Shown here: positions 17,611-24,148 of the stretch, piece by piece
How the letters are laid out: every line of letters begins with the position of its first letter
Numbering within the stretch: the stretch's first letter is position 1
Source: a virus
Direction: 5' to 3' (one strand)
DNA: 38,833 nt
IMG/VR virus record: IMGVR_UViG_3300031951_000477
Span: 1 to 38,833 of that record
The notes under the pieces: generated by a model
Told to the model about the DNA's origin: nothing
The model's input: the letters and a program-made list of their open reading frames with translations, nothing else
Database searches by the model: none
Made by a program: the position numbers and the translations under genes

Positions 17611-18177
17611 TTAATTGTGTTGTATTGGGGATAAAACAGGAATTGGATTAACCGTTACTGAAGTGGTAGTTGTAAATGTACAACCGTTTTGTGTTACCGT
17701 GTAAGTTATGTTAAATGTACCGACACCACTTGTAGTTGGACAAAATTGATTACCAACAACACCTGTTCCTGACCATGTACCTCCAGCAGGTGTTCCAACT
17801 AAATTAACACAAGGGTCGTTAGAGCAAAACGGACCTATTGATGTTATTGTTGGGTTAATCTGTAAAATAAAAACATTTAAATTTACAGGAGTACTTACAC
17901 AACCTCCAGGACCTGTAGCGGTTACAGTAACTGCATTTGTAATCAACCCAGGACCTGCGGCAGACCAATTGACATTTATACTATTTGTACCCGCTCCACT
18001 CGTAATAACACCTGGTGCTAAAACAGTCCAAGTATAAGTGTATCCCACTCCCAAAGAAGGGACTTGGTAAATTGACCCTGAAGTATTGATACATACAGTG
18101 TCGGGATTAGTTGTTGTTAATTGACCATAACTTATCATGGAAATTAACATTAGTAGTATTGTGAGAAATTTTTTCAT
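17611..18177 (-). CDS. Secreted Ig/PKD-like repeat protein
   Basis: A 188-residue protein with signal peptide MKKFLTILLMLISMISYG. It has two beta-rich repeats of the Bacteroidota adhesin type: about residues 22-105 (TCs such as YTWTVLAPGVITSGAG) and about 108-178, with CSNDPCVNLVGTPAGGTWSG and FNITYTVTQNGCTFTT. It lacks its own sorting domain and ends in PIPVLSPIQHN. The next gene encodes a sorting-domain protein, so the three products may assemble. The ending PIxHN is shared with the upstream gene. Confidence 0.8.
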   Translation of the reverse strand: MKKFLTILLMLISMISYGQLTTTNPDTVCINTSGSIYQVPSLGVGYTYTWTVLAPGVITSGAGTNSINVNWSAAGPGLITNAVTVTATGPGGCVSTPVNLNVFILQINPTITSIGPFCSNDPCVNLVGTPAGGTWSGTGVVGNQFCPTTSGVGTFNITYTVTQNGCTFTTTTSVTVNPIPVLSPIQHN

Positions 18178-18195
18178 TTTTTTCTTTTTTATATT

Positions 18196-18783
18196 TTAGT
18201 TATGACTTATAGGTCCAACAATTGGTGGTGTAGGGTTGCTTGTTCCGTTGTAAATATTAAATGGTGTCGCCAAATCACACGAAGTACTATTCCAACTTCC
18301 CCATAACCCATCTGAACCAGGTGTAACTTGTATTAATAAATTTTGTGGTGTACATAAAGTGGATACTGTTACTTGAAAACAAAAAGTCCATACACATGAA
18401 CCATTGTCCCCAAAGTCATTCGCAGGATTACCATCAATAGTTAAATCAAAGAAATATCCAGGACCTATAGGACCCACAGGTGTAGGACATGATGTCATCC
18501 AAATCCATTGTCCTCCTGAAACCGCTCCTCCACAATTTGCGGGTGGAGATACGGGTGTTAATCCTGTCCATCCAGGACCTAAAGTTAAATCAAAACCCTC
18601 AATCCAATTGGACCCCGTTTGAGTATACCCATTCATGGTATAACATACGTTAACTACAGTACCAGGAGTATATCCACCAACAGGTGGTGTTGGGGTTAGT
18701 GTAAAAGTTTGAGCCCCATTACACTGACTAAAAACAGGTAATGATAAAAGAAAAAATAATATAGTGAAAATCGTTACCTTCAT
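18196..18783 (-). CDS. Secreted beta-rich protein, first gene of the T9SS operon
   Basis: A 195-residue protein with signal peptide MKVTIFTILFFLLSLPVFS, followed by a glycine/tryptophan-rich beta domain with several cysteines (CNGAQ, VCYTMNGY, NCGGAVSGGQWIWMTSC, CVWTFCFQV) that could form disulfides. The style is that of Bacteroidota extracellular proteins. It ends PPIVGPISHN, matching the PIxHN end of the next gene. A TATTTAT motif lies four bases upstream of the ATG, so the operon may be expressed with the late genes. No enzymatic motif is visible. Confidence 0.75.
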   Translation of the reverse strand: MKVTIFTILFFLLSLPVFSQCNGAQTFTLTPTPPVGGYTPGTVVNVCYTMNGYTQTGSNWIEGFDLTLGPGWTGLTPVSPPANCGGAVSGGQWIWMTSCPTPVGPIGPGYFFDLTIDGNPANDFGDNGSCVWTFCFQVTVSTLCTPQNLLIQVTPGSDGLWGSWNSTSCDLATPFNIYNGTSNPTPPIVGPISHN

Positions 18784-18786
18784 TAC

Positions 18787-18795
18787 TATAAATAC
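18787..18795 (-). promoter_or_regulatory. TATTTAT motif before the secreted-protein operon
   Basis: The coding strand reads GTATTTATA, ending four bases before the ATG at 18783 and just after the terminator of the stable-RNA unit. Confidence 0.45.
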
Positions 18796-18831
18796 GAATA
18801 TTTCACTATAAAGTTGTCTGTTATAAACAAA

Positions 18832-18871
18832 AAAAGGGAGAATATTGGTGGTTAGTCAATTTCTCCCTTTT
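18832..18871 (-). terminator. Terminator of the stable-RNA unit
   Basis: Eleven-bp inverted repeat AAAAGGGAGAA / TTCTCCCTTTT with an 18-base loop, followed on the minus strand by seven T. It ends transcription coming from tRNA-Met and the upstream structured RNAs. Confidence 0.8.
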
Positions 18872-19265
18872 AACCGTGGAACTTTCTCTGTCGGTAAGTC
18901 CAACCCGATACTTTTGTTAGTGAGACAAAAGTAACCATTGTCGTATGGTCGAGTTTGTACAATTTAAACGTCTATGTTTTTTATCATTTTTTCATATTTA
19001 AACACCTACTAAAATTTTTGTGGTTATCACAGAAATCCACATCTTAAAAAAAGGTGTCGTACAGTTTTCTGTCTATTGCCAGACAAAGTCATGTCGAGGA
19101 CTCAAGCGGCGCTCTTATTTCCTTTACTTTTTTCCTTAAGGGTAAAAATGTGTGACAAAGAGTCTGAACCATCACGAATAAAACCCTGATTGTTCTGTTT
19201 TGTTCTCAGTTTAAACTCATGTTAGGTGTGATACAATTCTAAAGAACACCTATCGGAGTCACTTG
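18872..19265 (-). other. Non-coding tail of the stable-RNA unit, structured
   Basis: No convincing ORF or tRNA. On the minus strand it contains several inverted repeats: TAGGTGT / ACACCTA just 3' of tRNA-Met, TGTCT / AGACA around 19067-19082, and a perfect 9-bp repeat TACTTTTGT / ACAAAAGTA at 18909-18933. This could be the 3' part of a larger RNA that contains or abuts tRNA-Met, or a separate small RNA ending at the 18832-18871 terminator. Confidence 0.45.
18909..18933. repeat. Perfect inverted repeat with loop
   Basis: TACTTTTGT, seven bases, ACAAAAGTA. It is palindromic, and each arm reads TACTTTTG, a variant of the TAnnTTTG promoter element. It could be an RNA hairpin or an operator. Confidence 0.5.
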
Positions 19266-19337
19266 TTGCGGGAGAAGGATTCGAACCTTCGACCTCAAGG
19301 TTATGAGCCTTGCGAGCTTCCACTGCTCTATCCCACT
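19266..19337 (-). tRNA. tRNA-Met (CAT)
   Basis: Anticodon arm CAAGG-CTCATAA-CCTTG; D stem GAGC/GCTC; T arm GAAGG-TTCGAAT-CCTTC; acceptor AGTGGGA against TCCCGCA, with an A1 x A72 mismatch reminiscent of initiators. CCA is not encoded. It is the last tRNA of the unit that carries the ~880-nt RNA. Confidence 0.9.
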
Positions 19338-20248
19338 ATATGGCTAAGGCTGAGATTATACCTTTTATTTGAGAACCTTTCGAGTCATTATTGCTTCTAC
19401 TCTTATCCACTTCCTTTTGAGAAGTATTTCTCAGTGACGGTCTTTTAGGTTTACCACTCCTTGAGGTCTTGGTTACTCTCTTATTACTCAACTCTCTTCG
19501 AGGATGCCTCCCCAATTAATCCTTGCGGGATTAGAGGTCTTTGGTAAAACTACACTCGGACTTGGGGTCTTTGTGTGCAATGAACGGCTCATTACTATGT
19601 AGTCACCTTTCACCAAAACCTGGTAGACACTTTTCCTTAGATTTCATAATTAATAGGACTTAATTTTTAGTCATAAGTTTTGTGTCGTGGATGTATCGAA
19701 GTAGTGGTCTACCCTAAGCTCAGTCATCTTTTGAACAACTGAATACTAAACTACTCCGTGAGATGTCCCCACCTCCATATTTCAAGTTTACTTCGTACCA
19801 AGACCTTGGTGGGTCTTTGATAAGGATAGTAGCGACACCACTCGTTCTCTATCTTACCTTTCGGTTTTAAGTCCACTTTCATATTGGAACCCGCAATTAT
19901 GTAATTGGATAACTACACCTCTCACTTGATTCCTATGGGTTATTCTTATTGGTGTTCCCACCTCAACCAAACAATCCACATTGCTTGGTCACCCAACCAC
20001 TTTCCCTAAAGCGTCGCCCTCAGTACTGAAGGTCGGGTGATATCCCACTTGTATACTCGAGTTCGGTTTCCCAAACCGCAGAATCATCAACACGGGTGAT
20101 TCCACTTTATCCTACTTTCGTAGTTTATTTAACGACCATATACGGCCGATTATCTTTTACAGGTTATCATCTCCCCGAAGGGGTACTTTCACCTGATGGA
20201 TAATTCAATCTTTCAAAGAACTCTATCGGACGTTTCCGATTTGTTTTA
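19338..20248 (-). ncRNA. Large (~880-nt) structured non-coding RNA
   Basis: There is no ORF of any length, yet the base composition is more balanced than in the coding DNA and short perfect hairpins are dense. On the minus strand: CCCCTTCGGGG, CTACGAAAGTAG, CGGTTTGGGAAACCG, GGGATATCACCC and ACCAAGGTCTTGGT. It follows a strong host-type promoter (20249-20279), a leader hairpin and a boxA-like sequence, and runs into tRNA-Met. Large ornate phage RNAs next to tRNAs (GOLLD, ROOL classes) are the closest known parallels. I cannot tell by eye whether this is one of them or a new class. Confidence 0.65.
20211..20240 (-). promoter_or_regulatory. Leader hairpin and boxA of the large RNA
   Basis: ATCGGAAACGTCCGAT forms a 6-bp stem right after the start region. 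It is followed by AGAGTTCTTTGAAA, matching boxA. The same pair, with one changed loop base, precedes the ~150-nt RNA. Confidence 0.6.
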
Positions 20249-20279
20249 CAAAGTTAAGAACAATTTTTTTAATTTCCAA
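20249..20279 (-). promoter_or_regulatory. Promoter of the large RNA
   Basis: Minus strand: TTG (20277-20279), 20 bases, TAACTTTG (20249-20256). Identical in layout to the promoter at 20461-20491, with about 40 bases of near-identical flanking sequence. Confidence 0.8.
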
Positions 20280-20299
20280 ATTTTTCTCAAACTTTTTTT

Positions 20300-20454
20300 T
20301 CGGTTATTATAACTGTTGCGGTAACATGTCTCATTTACACTTTAAATGCGAAGGATTCCCGTAGTCACTTTCCTCACATACAACAGTAGCCCTACGGACC
20401 TAGACTGTTTCTATAACCAATTTTTTTAAAGAACTCATCGGACATTTCCGATTT
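20300..20454 (-). ncRNA. Structured ~150-nt RNA with possible pseudoknot
   Basis: Closed by GGTTAT / ATAACC (20413-20418 with 20302-20307). Inside are CCGTAG / CTACGG, a CATTTA / TAAATG hairpin, and ACTGTTG / CAACAGT, whose arms cross the CCGTAG helix and so would form a pseudoknot. It starts with the leader hairpin and boxA-like sequence (20426-20452). The stretches GAGGAAAGT and ACAG..AATAACCG faintly recall RNase P RNA, but the catalytic 3' half is absent. Function unknown. Confidence 0.6.
20426..20452 (-). promoter_or_regulatory. Leader hairpin and boxA (copy 2)
   Basis: ATCGGAAATGTCCGAT followed by GAGTTCTTTAAA. A copy of the leader at 20211-20240; the stem is conserved and the loop differs. 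Confidence 0.6.
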
Positions 20455-20460
20455 GTTTTA

Positions 20461-20491
20461 CAAAGTTAAGAAGAACTTTTTAATTTTCCAA
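20461..20491 (-). promoter_or_regulatory. Promoter of the ~150-nt RNA
   Basis: Minus strand: TTG (20489-20491), 20 bases, TAACTTTG (20461-20468). It lies 19 bases downstream of the 47-aa ORF stop. Confidence 0.8.
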
Positions 20492-20509
20492 ATTTTTCTT
20501 CAACTTTTT

Positions 20510-20653
20510 TTAAGATACTACGTATACATCGTCAGTACCGTGAAATTTAGCTCTTGCCATTGCAAGAACGGCACTACAAGTGTAATACTTCACACCATCA
20601 TTCCCATAGTAGTAGAACAAAGGTTCGTCAATTACTTGTGTTTCGTTACTCAT
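20510..20653 (-). CDS. Small hypothetical protein (47 aa)
   Basis: Reads MSNETQVIDEPLFYYYGNDG and ends FHGTDDVYVVS. It has one cysteine (YYTCSAVLAMARAKF) and looks like a compact alpha/beta peptide. It has its own strong promoter (20717-20742), a boxA-like leader, and sits first in the stable-RNA cluster. Family unknown. Confidence 0.6.
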   Translation of the reverse strand: MSNETQVIDEPLFYYYGNDGVKYYTCSAVLAMARAKFHGTDDVYVVS

Positions 20654-20686
20654 GTTTGAGTTTTTAAACAGTTAATACTCGGTTAA

Positions 20687-20697
20687 TTCAAAGAACT
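20687..20697 (-). promoter_or_regulatory. boxA-like sequence
   Basis: AGTTCTTTGAA in the leader between the 20717 promoter and the 47-aa ORF. It matches the boxA cores found after other stable-RNA promoters here. Confidence 0.45.
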
Positions 20698-20716
20698 TTT
20701 TTTCAAAAGTGTTTTA

Positions 20717-20746
20717 CAAATATACTAACTTTTTTTTGTCTGTCAA
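20717..20746 (-). promoter_or_regulatory. Promoter of the stable-RNA cluster
   Basis: Minus strand: TTG (20744-20746), 19 bases, TATATTTG (20717-20724). It begins the 20.7-18.8 kb unit. Confidence 0.8.
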
Positions 20747-20836
20747 GAACTTAAAAAAAATTTTATGATAAAGGGGTATTTTCTTGACTTATCGGTAAGT
20801 TTCACCTATTTATTGGTCAAATAAAACAATATAAAT

Positions 20837-20998
20837 ATGAAAAAAGTAACATTAGCATTTTTGATTGCAACAGTAGCTTTGATTAGTTCATGTGGGTCTA
20901 ACGAGACTAAAACTGAAACTCAACCAACTGACAGTACATTAACCGACACAATAGTTGTGGTAGATACTGTTAAAGTTGACACTGTAAAAACAAAATAA
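20837..20998 (+). CDS. Small lipoprotein (53 aa)
   Basis: Starts MKKVTLAFLIATVALISSCG: a short basic N-terminus, a hydrophobic stretch and a lipobox ISSC, so the mature lipoprotein begins at Cys19. The remainder (GSNETKTETQPTDSTLTDT...) is Thr/Asp/Val-rich, flexible and acidic until a short basic end VKTK. It is on the opposite strand to its neighbours and ends at a clear terminator. A role at the host envelope, such as blocking adsorption, is possible but unsupported by any motif. Confidence 0.8.
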   Translation: MKKVTLAFLIATVALISSCGSNETKTETQPTDSTLTDTIVVVDTVKVDTVKTK

Positions 20999-21003
20999 TT
21001 TGT

Positions 21004-21029
21004 ACCCTCAGAAATGAGGGTTTTTTTTT
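21004..21029 (+). terminator. Terminator of the lipoprotein gene
   Basis: Stem ACCCTCA / TGAGGGT with a GAAA loop and nine T. The T run overlaps the stop codon of the convergent degenerate M23 gene. Confidence 0.9.
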
Positions 21030-21684
21030 AAAATTTAATGAGGTTTTTAATTCTTTTTACATTCTCATTAATTTTTTCTTCCTTTTCTTCTTTTTTAGTT
21101 TTTTTAACCAAATTACCTTTAAAAGCTGAGCCGACAACTGAAAATGGCGCTGCAAATAAATTCATCATTCCTCTATATAATGCGGGGATATCTTCGTCAG
21201 TTGAAAGCCCTAAATCAACACTTAACTCACTCTTTTCCTTTTTTTCTTTTTCAGATTTTTCCTTTTTTTCTTTTTCAGATTTTTCCTTTTTTTCTTTTTC
21301 AGATTTTTCTTTAGTTTCTTTATCAGGTTGTTCCTTACTTTTAAAATCTTGAAAGAAAAAATCTAAATTTTGTTTAAAACCTAATTTATCTGTAATAGAA
21401 AACTCAATAGGTTTGTCTCCAAAAAACCCTAAAATATCTCCTTGTAATACTCTATACCCTAAACTAACATAAAAATTTACAACTCCTTTTATTTTGGAGT
21501 AATATTTTGTTCCGTTTACATTGTGTTCAATTTCTATAGTTTGGTCTAAAGGATTGATATTACTAACCACCCCTGCAAATGGTGATACAACTCTTTGATT
21601 TGGGTAAGAATTAATAACCATTACTTTAGAAGACGATAAAAAATTATCTATGTTACCCAATGGGGCTGGATTTATAAATTTCAT
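21028..21684 (-). CDS. Degenerate M23/LytM-like protein with Lys/Glu/Ser repeats
   Basis: A 218-residue protein. Residues about 28-110 follow the LytM fold pattern (RVVSPFAGVVSNINPLDQTI, YRVLQGDILGFFGDKPIEFSI), but the HxxxD and HxH zinc ligands are missing, so it is probably non-catalytic. Residues about 118-152 are three near-identical KEKKEKSE repeats. The C-terminal part is a basic helical region ending MKRIKNLIKF-like. Its start overlaps the M15 gene stop as ATGA, indicating coupled translation. A cell-wall binding or virion role fits better than an enzyme. Confidence 0.65.
   Translation of the reverse strand: MKFINPAPLGNIDNFLSSSKVMVINSYPNQRVVSPFAGVVSNINPLDQTIEIEHNVNGTKYYSKIKGVVNFYVSLGYRVLQGDILGFFGDKPIEFSITDKLGFKQNLDFFFQDFKSKEQPDKETKEKSEKEKKEKSEKEKKEKSEKEKKEKSELSVDLGLSTDEDIPALYRGMMNLFAAPFSVVGSAFKGNLVKKTKKEEKEEKINENVKRIKNLIKF
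21236..21307 (-). repeat. 24-bp tandem repeat
   Basis: About three copies of a CCTTTTTTTCTTTTTCAGAT unit (plus strand) encode the KEKKEKSE segment of the degenerate M23 protein. Confidence 0.85.
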
Positions 21685-22382
21685 AGTTTCATAATACCTT
21701 TAATTCTCTCAATTTCAGTTATTACTTTTTTATTAGTTTCTACCGATTCTTTTTGAGTTAATTTATTGATTTTATCTTGCATTTGTTGTTTTAATGGTTC
21801 TAATCCAGATAAAAATGGTGACATAAACCCATAAGCTCTTTTAACATCTTCATCAGAAGATGGAACGGCAGAATTTGATGGGGTTGTTGAACCTGTTATT
21901 GCAACAGTACTTGCGGTTGTTGTTGTTTGAGTTGTACTTTGAGTATTTTTAGAACTTCCTTCAGGGTCACCTTCTCTATATGAAATGTGAAAATGTCCTC
22001 CTGTTGCCATCGAAGTTGGGTTTGTATATTCATCAATATAATTAAACCCATTGTATCTAGATTTATATTGATTCAAAAGTTGTTTAAATGATGAATGACA
22101 ATTTTGAGGTAACACCACGTCAACCGCCTCTCCTTTAGTGTGTCTACTTGTGTATTTTGTAATACCTTTATGGAAAGCGTCATTACCTGATGTGAAAGTT
22201 AATTTACAAACTTTATTTTGGTCTATTTGGGTCCATTCTTTTACAAAAGAATCCATTATATTTAAAAAATCAGGCTGAATATCTCCTCCCGATGTTAATT
22301 CAGAACCTTTTTCACTATGACCAAGAGATTTGAAACTGTCTCTAAATTGGTCTGCAGTTATTTCATGGATATATTTTTTCAT
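21681..22382 (-). CDS. M15-type peptidase (endolysin candidate)
   Basis: A 233-residue protein with the M15/DD-peptidase zinc signature: SRHTKGEAVDVVLP (His and Asp ligands, about residues 80-93) and GGHFHISY (HxH, about 129-136). Such enzymes cleave peptidoglycan stem peptides. A Ser/Thr-rich linker (about 147-175) leads to a C-terminal helical region (about 180-233). There is no signal peptide, so release would need a holin or SAR-like partner; the upstream membrane protein is a candidate. Start and stop are tightly coupled to the neighbours. Confidence 0.8.
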   Translation of the reverse strand: MKKYIHEITADQFRDSFKSLGHSEKGSELTSGGDIQPDFLNIMDSFVKEWTQIDQNKVCKLTFTSGNDAFHKGITKYTSRHTKGEAVDVVLPQNCHSSFKQLLNQYKSRYNGFNYIDEYTNPTSMATGGHFHISYREGDPEGSSKNTQSTTQTTTTASTVAITGSTTPSNSAVPSSDEDVKRAYGFMSPFLSGLEPLKQQMQDKINKLTQKESVETNKKVITEIERIKGIMKL

Positions 22383-22388
22383 TTTTTT

Positions 22389-23006
22389 TTATTCTCCTGA
22401 TAAATGTGTCATTAGTACTCCACCTAAAGAAGATGCGTGAACCATTAAATGATTTATTGATTCCATATCTAATTTTGTTTTTCTTTTGGTGAAGTCTAAA
22501 CCTAAAGTACCAATATACTTTTCATCAATTGTTTTGATTGCAAATAAATAACCTGACTTACATCCTGTGTCTTCAGCAACATATTTTAAACCATAAGTCG
22601 CAATAGTTTCATCCTTATAGTCAGGTATCTCAATAACATCATTATCTAACAATTGATTAATTGATTTACTAAATAAATTAACAGGAATGTTTTGAAAATT
22701 TGTTTGTATTGAATTGGTATTAGCACCTACTGTTTCATATATAACACTGAATTTCGCCATTGACCTTCCCGTTGGATAAAAATGACCTCCATTATGGAAT
22801 TGAGTTACCCAAACTCTATCAGCATTAAATTCTTCTCTAATGTGTTCAATCTTAGATGTTACCAATTCACTAACTCTAAGAGTTTCTTTAACCATGTCAG
22901 GTTTTTTCTTATTTTTTTCTAATCTGTTTTTAACATACAATAGAATAACAGGACCTAAAATACCTGTAATAAACGCCACTATAACTTCCGTCGACATCAA
23001 ATCCAT
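22389..23006 (-). CDS. Membrane-anchored GAF-like protein, possible holin
   Basis: A 205-residue protein with one N-terminal transmembrane segment (about residues 7-25, VIVAFITGILGPVILLYV), a basic stop-transfer RLEKNKKK, then a soluble GAF-like domain (about 50-200) with RVWVTQFHNGGHFYPTG and GYLFAIKTIDEKYIGTLGLDF. It is directly upstream of the M15 peptidase with six bases between them. Position suggests a lysis accessory or lysis timer that senses a small ligand; this is inference. A TATTTAT motif lies about 23 bases upstream. Confidence 0.65.
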   Translation of the reverse strand: MDLMSTEVIVAFITGILGPVILLYVKNRLEKNKKKPDMVKETLRVSELVTSKIEHIREEFNADRVWVTQFHNGGHFYPTGRSMAKFSVIYETVGANTNSIQTNFQNIPVNLFSKSINQLLDNDVIEIPDYKDETIATYGLKYVAEDTGCKSGYLFAIKTIDEKYIGTLGLDFTKRKTKLDMESINHLMVHASSLGGVLMTHLSGE

Positions 23007-23028
23007 TTTAAATCAAATTTATTTTAAT

Positions 23029-23037
23029 AATAAATAG
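23029..23037 (-). promoter_or_regulatory. TATTTAT motif before the lysis-like genes
   Basis: The coding strand reads CTATTTATT upstream of the gene starting at 23006 and after the RNA-ligase terminator. Confidence 0.4.
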
Positions 23038-23040
23038 ATT

Positions 23041-23075
23041 AAAAACAAAAAAAGTGTGACAAATGGTCACACTTT
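23041..23075 (-). terminator. Terminator after the RNA ligase
   Basis: Ten-bp perfect stem AAAGTGTGAC / GTCACACTTT with a five-base loop, followed on the minus strand by a long T-rich run. Confidence 0.9.
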
Positions 23076-24133
23076 TAAAGTTTTCTAAATTCAGGTTTTA
23101 ACATTTTCCATATTATTTGGTCATATGGTTTTCTATCCCACATTGCAAACATTACAGGTCTATAAGGCGGATGACAATTTTTCATCACATGTTCAGCAAA
23201 CTGTTTTTTTGTAGGCTCAACTTCTATGTCATTATATTTCCCATATCGGAAATAATCATGAGATTTACCACAATATTCTGAAACTTGATAAAAAGCATAT
23301 CTTAAACTCTTCTCATACTCTTTTATTTTTTTATAGAACTCGTCAGGAACATCTTTTAATAAATTTTCCATTTTTCCGCCAGTACTCAAAACCTCCCAAA
23401 CTGAAGTTGTAGATAGATTAGTCATTATTTTATGGAGACGTAGATATTCTTCACCTTTTATTTTCATTCGGTCTCCATTAGAAAATTTGACGACATAACC
23501 TTCTTTATTATCAGGTATTGCTTGTTTCAAATATTGATAGTCTTTGAATTTATCAAACCGTTGTACAACTTTAAATCCTAAGTTGGATATTAAATTTTTA
23601 AACCTTATATCCTCACCCTCGTCGTATAAGTTTACTTCATAACCTGTTTTAGTTTCTATCATACCCAATAGAACCAAATCCTCAAAATCGTATTGACAAA
23701 CTATTCTGTTTTCTTGATATATTATCTCAAACAGATAAGTGTAGTTTTTATGTAAACTATCATACTTATAACTTTTTAACATATCAGAACCTTTTATTGA
23801 TTGGTCTGAAGTAAATGACCCTCTTGTTGCAAATACCCACTCACCACCATAATAAAAAAGTATCCCCAAAGAACCATCCATTTTTTCAAAAACTTCAAAT
23901 TCATCAGTAGAAGTATGTTTTTTTTCTTCTAAATTAAAGAATTTTTTAAATGGTCGAGCAACCACATTACCTTTGTCATCAGTTACTAAACCTCTAGCTT
24001 GTAATGTTATTTCATCCCACAATCCTTCGTATTGAACTTTTTCAGAATAATTCCATATAGTCAAAGGAAGAGTTGGGTGTACTTGTTTGTACACCAACCC
24101 TTCATTATGATATTTTTCTAAAACTTCTAACAT
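23075..24133 (-). CDS. RNA ligase, T4 Rnl1-like
   Basis: A 352-residue ATP-dependent RNA ligase. Nucleotidyltransferase motifs: the adenylated lysine in EKMDGSLGI (about residue 83), upstream QARGLV, motif III-like YLFEIIY, motif IV EGYVVKF and motif V MKIKGEEY. The C-terminal region is all-helical, as in Rnl1, which joins 3'-OH to 5'-phosphate ends, classically in tRNA anticodon loops cut by host nuclease. I choose the ATG at 24133 (MLEVLEKY) because the longer reading from 24148 is the promoter itself: TATATTTG ends four bases before this ATG. It follows a second RNA ligase gene of a different family. Confidence 0.9.
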   Translation of the reverse strand: MLEVLEKYHNEGLVYKQVHPTLPLTIWNYSEKVQYEGLWDEITLQARGLVTDDKGNVVARPFKKFFNLEEKKHTSTDEFEVFEKMDGSLGILFYYGGEWVFATRGSFTSDQSIKGSDMLKSYKYDSLHKNYTYLFEIIYQENRIVCQYDFEDLVLLGMIETKTGYEVNLYDEGEDIRFKNLISNLGFKVVQRFDKFKDYQYLKQAIPDNKEGYVVKFSNGDRMKIKGEEYLRLHKIMTNLSTTSVWEVLSTGGKMENLLKDVPDEFYKKIKEYEKSLRYAFYQVSEYCGKSHDYFRYGKYNDIEVEPTKKQFAEHVMKNCHPPYRPVMFAMWDRKPYDQIIWKMLKPEFRKL

Positions 24134-24137
24134 GTTG

Positions 24138-24145
24138 CAAATATA
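24138..24145 (-). promoter_or_regulatory. Host-type promoter element, leaderless (Rnl1-like gene)
   Basis: TATATTTG, four bases, ATG. The element overlaps the upstream ORF-like start. A -33 TTG is less clear (15-base spacing). Confidence 0.65.
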
Positions 24146-24148
24146 CAA

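Noticed and set aside
19263-19448. Plus-strand frame through tRNA-Met
   Set aside because: It begins in the reverse complement of a tRNA; similar frames at 31087, 31295, 32798, 34273, 36745, 37861 and 38197 are the familiar artefacts of antisense tRNA sequence.
20300-20454. RNase P RNA
   Set aside because: Only two short stretches look similar; the 3' conserved region and most helices are missing. Kept as an open comparison in the findings.
24134-24148. Upstream start for the Rnl1-like gene
   Set aside because: The extra codons are the promoter element itself (TATATTTG), and the ATG at 24133 has the recurring four-base spacing.
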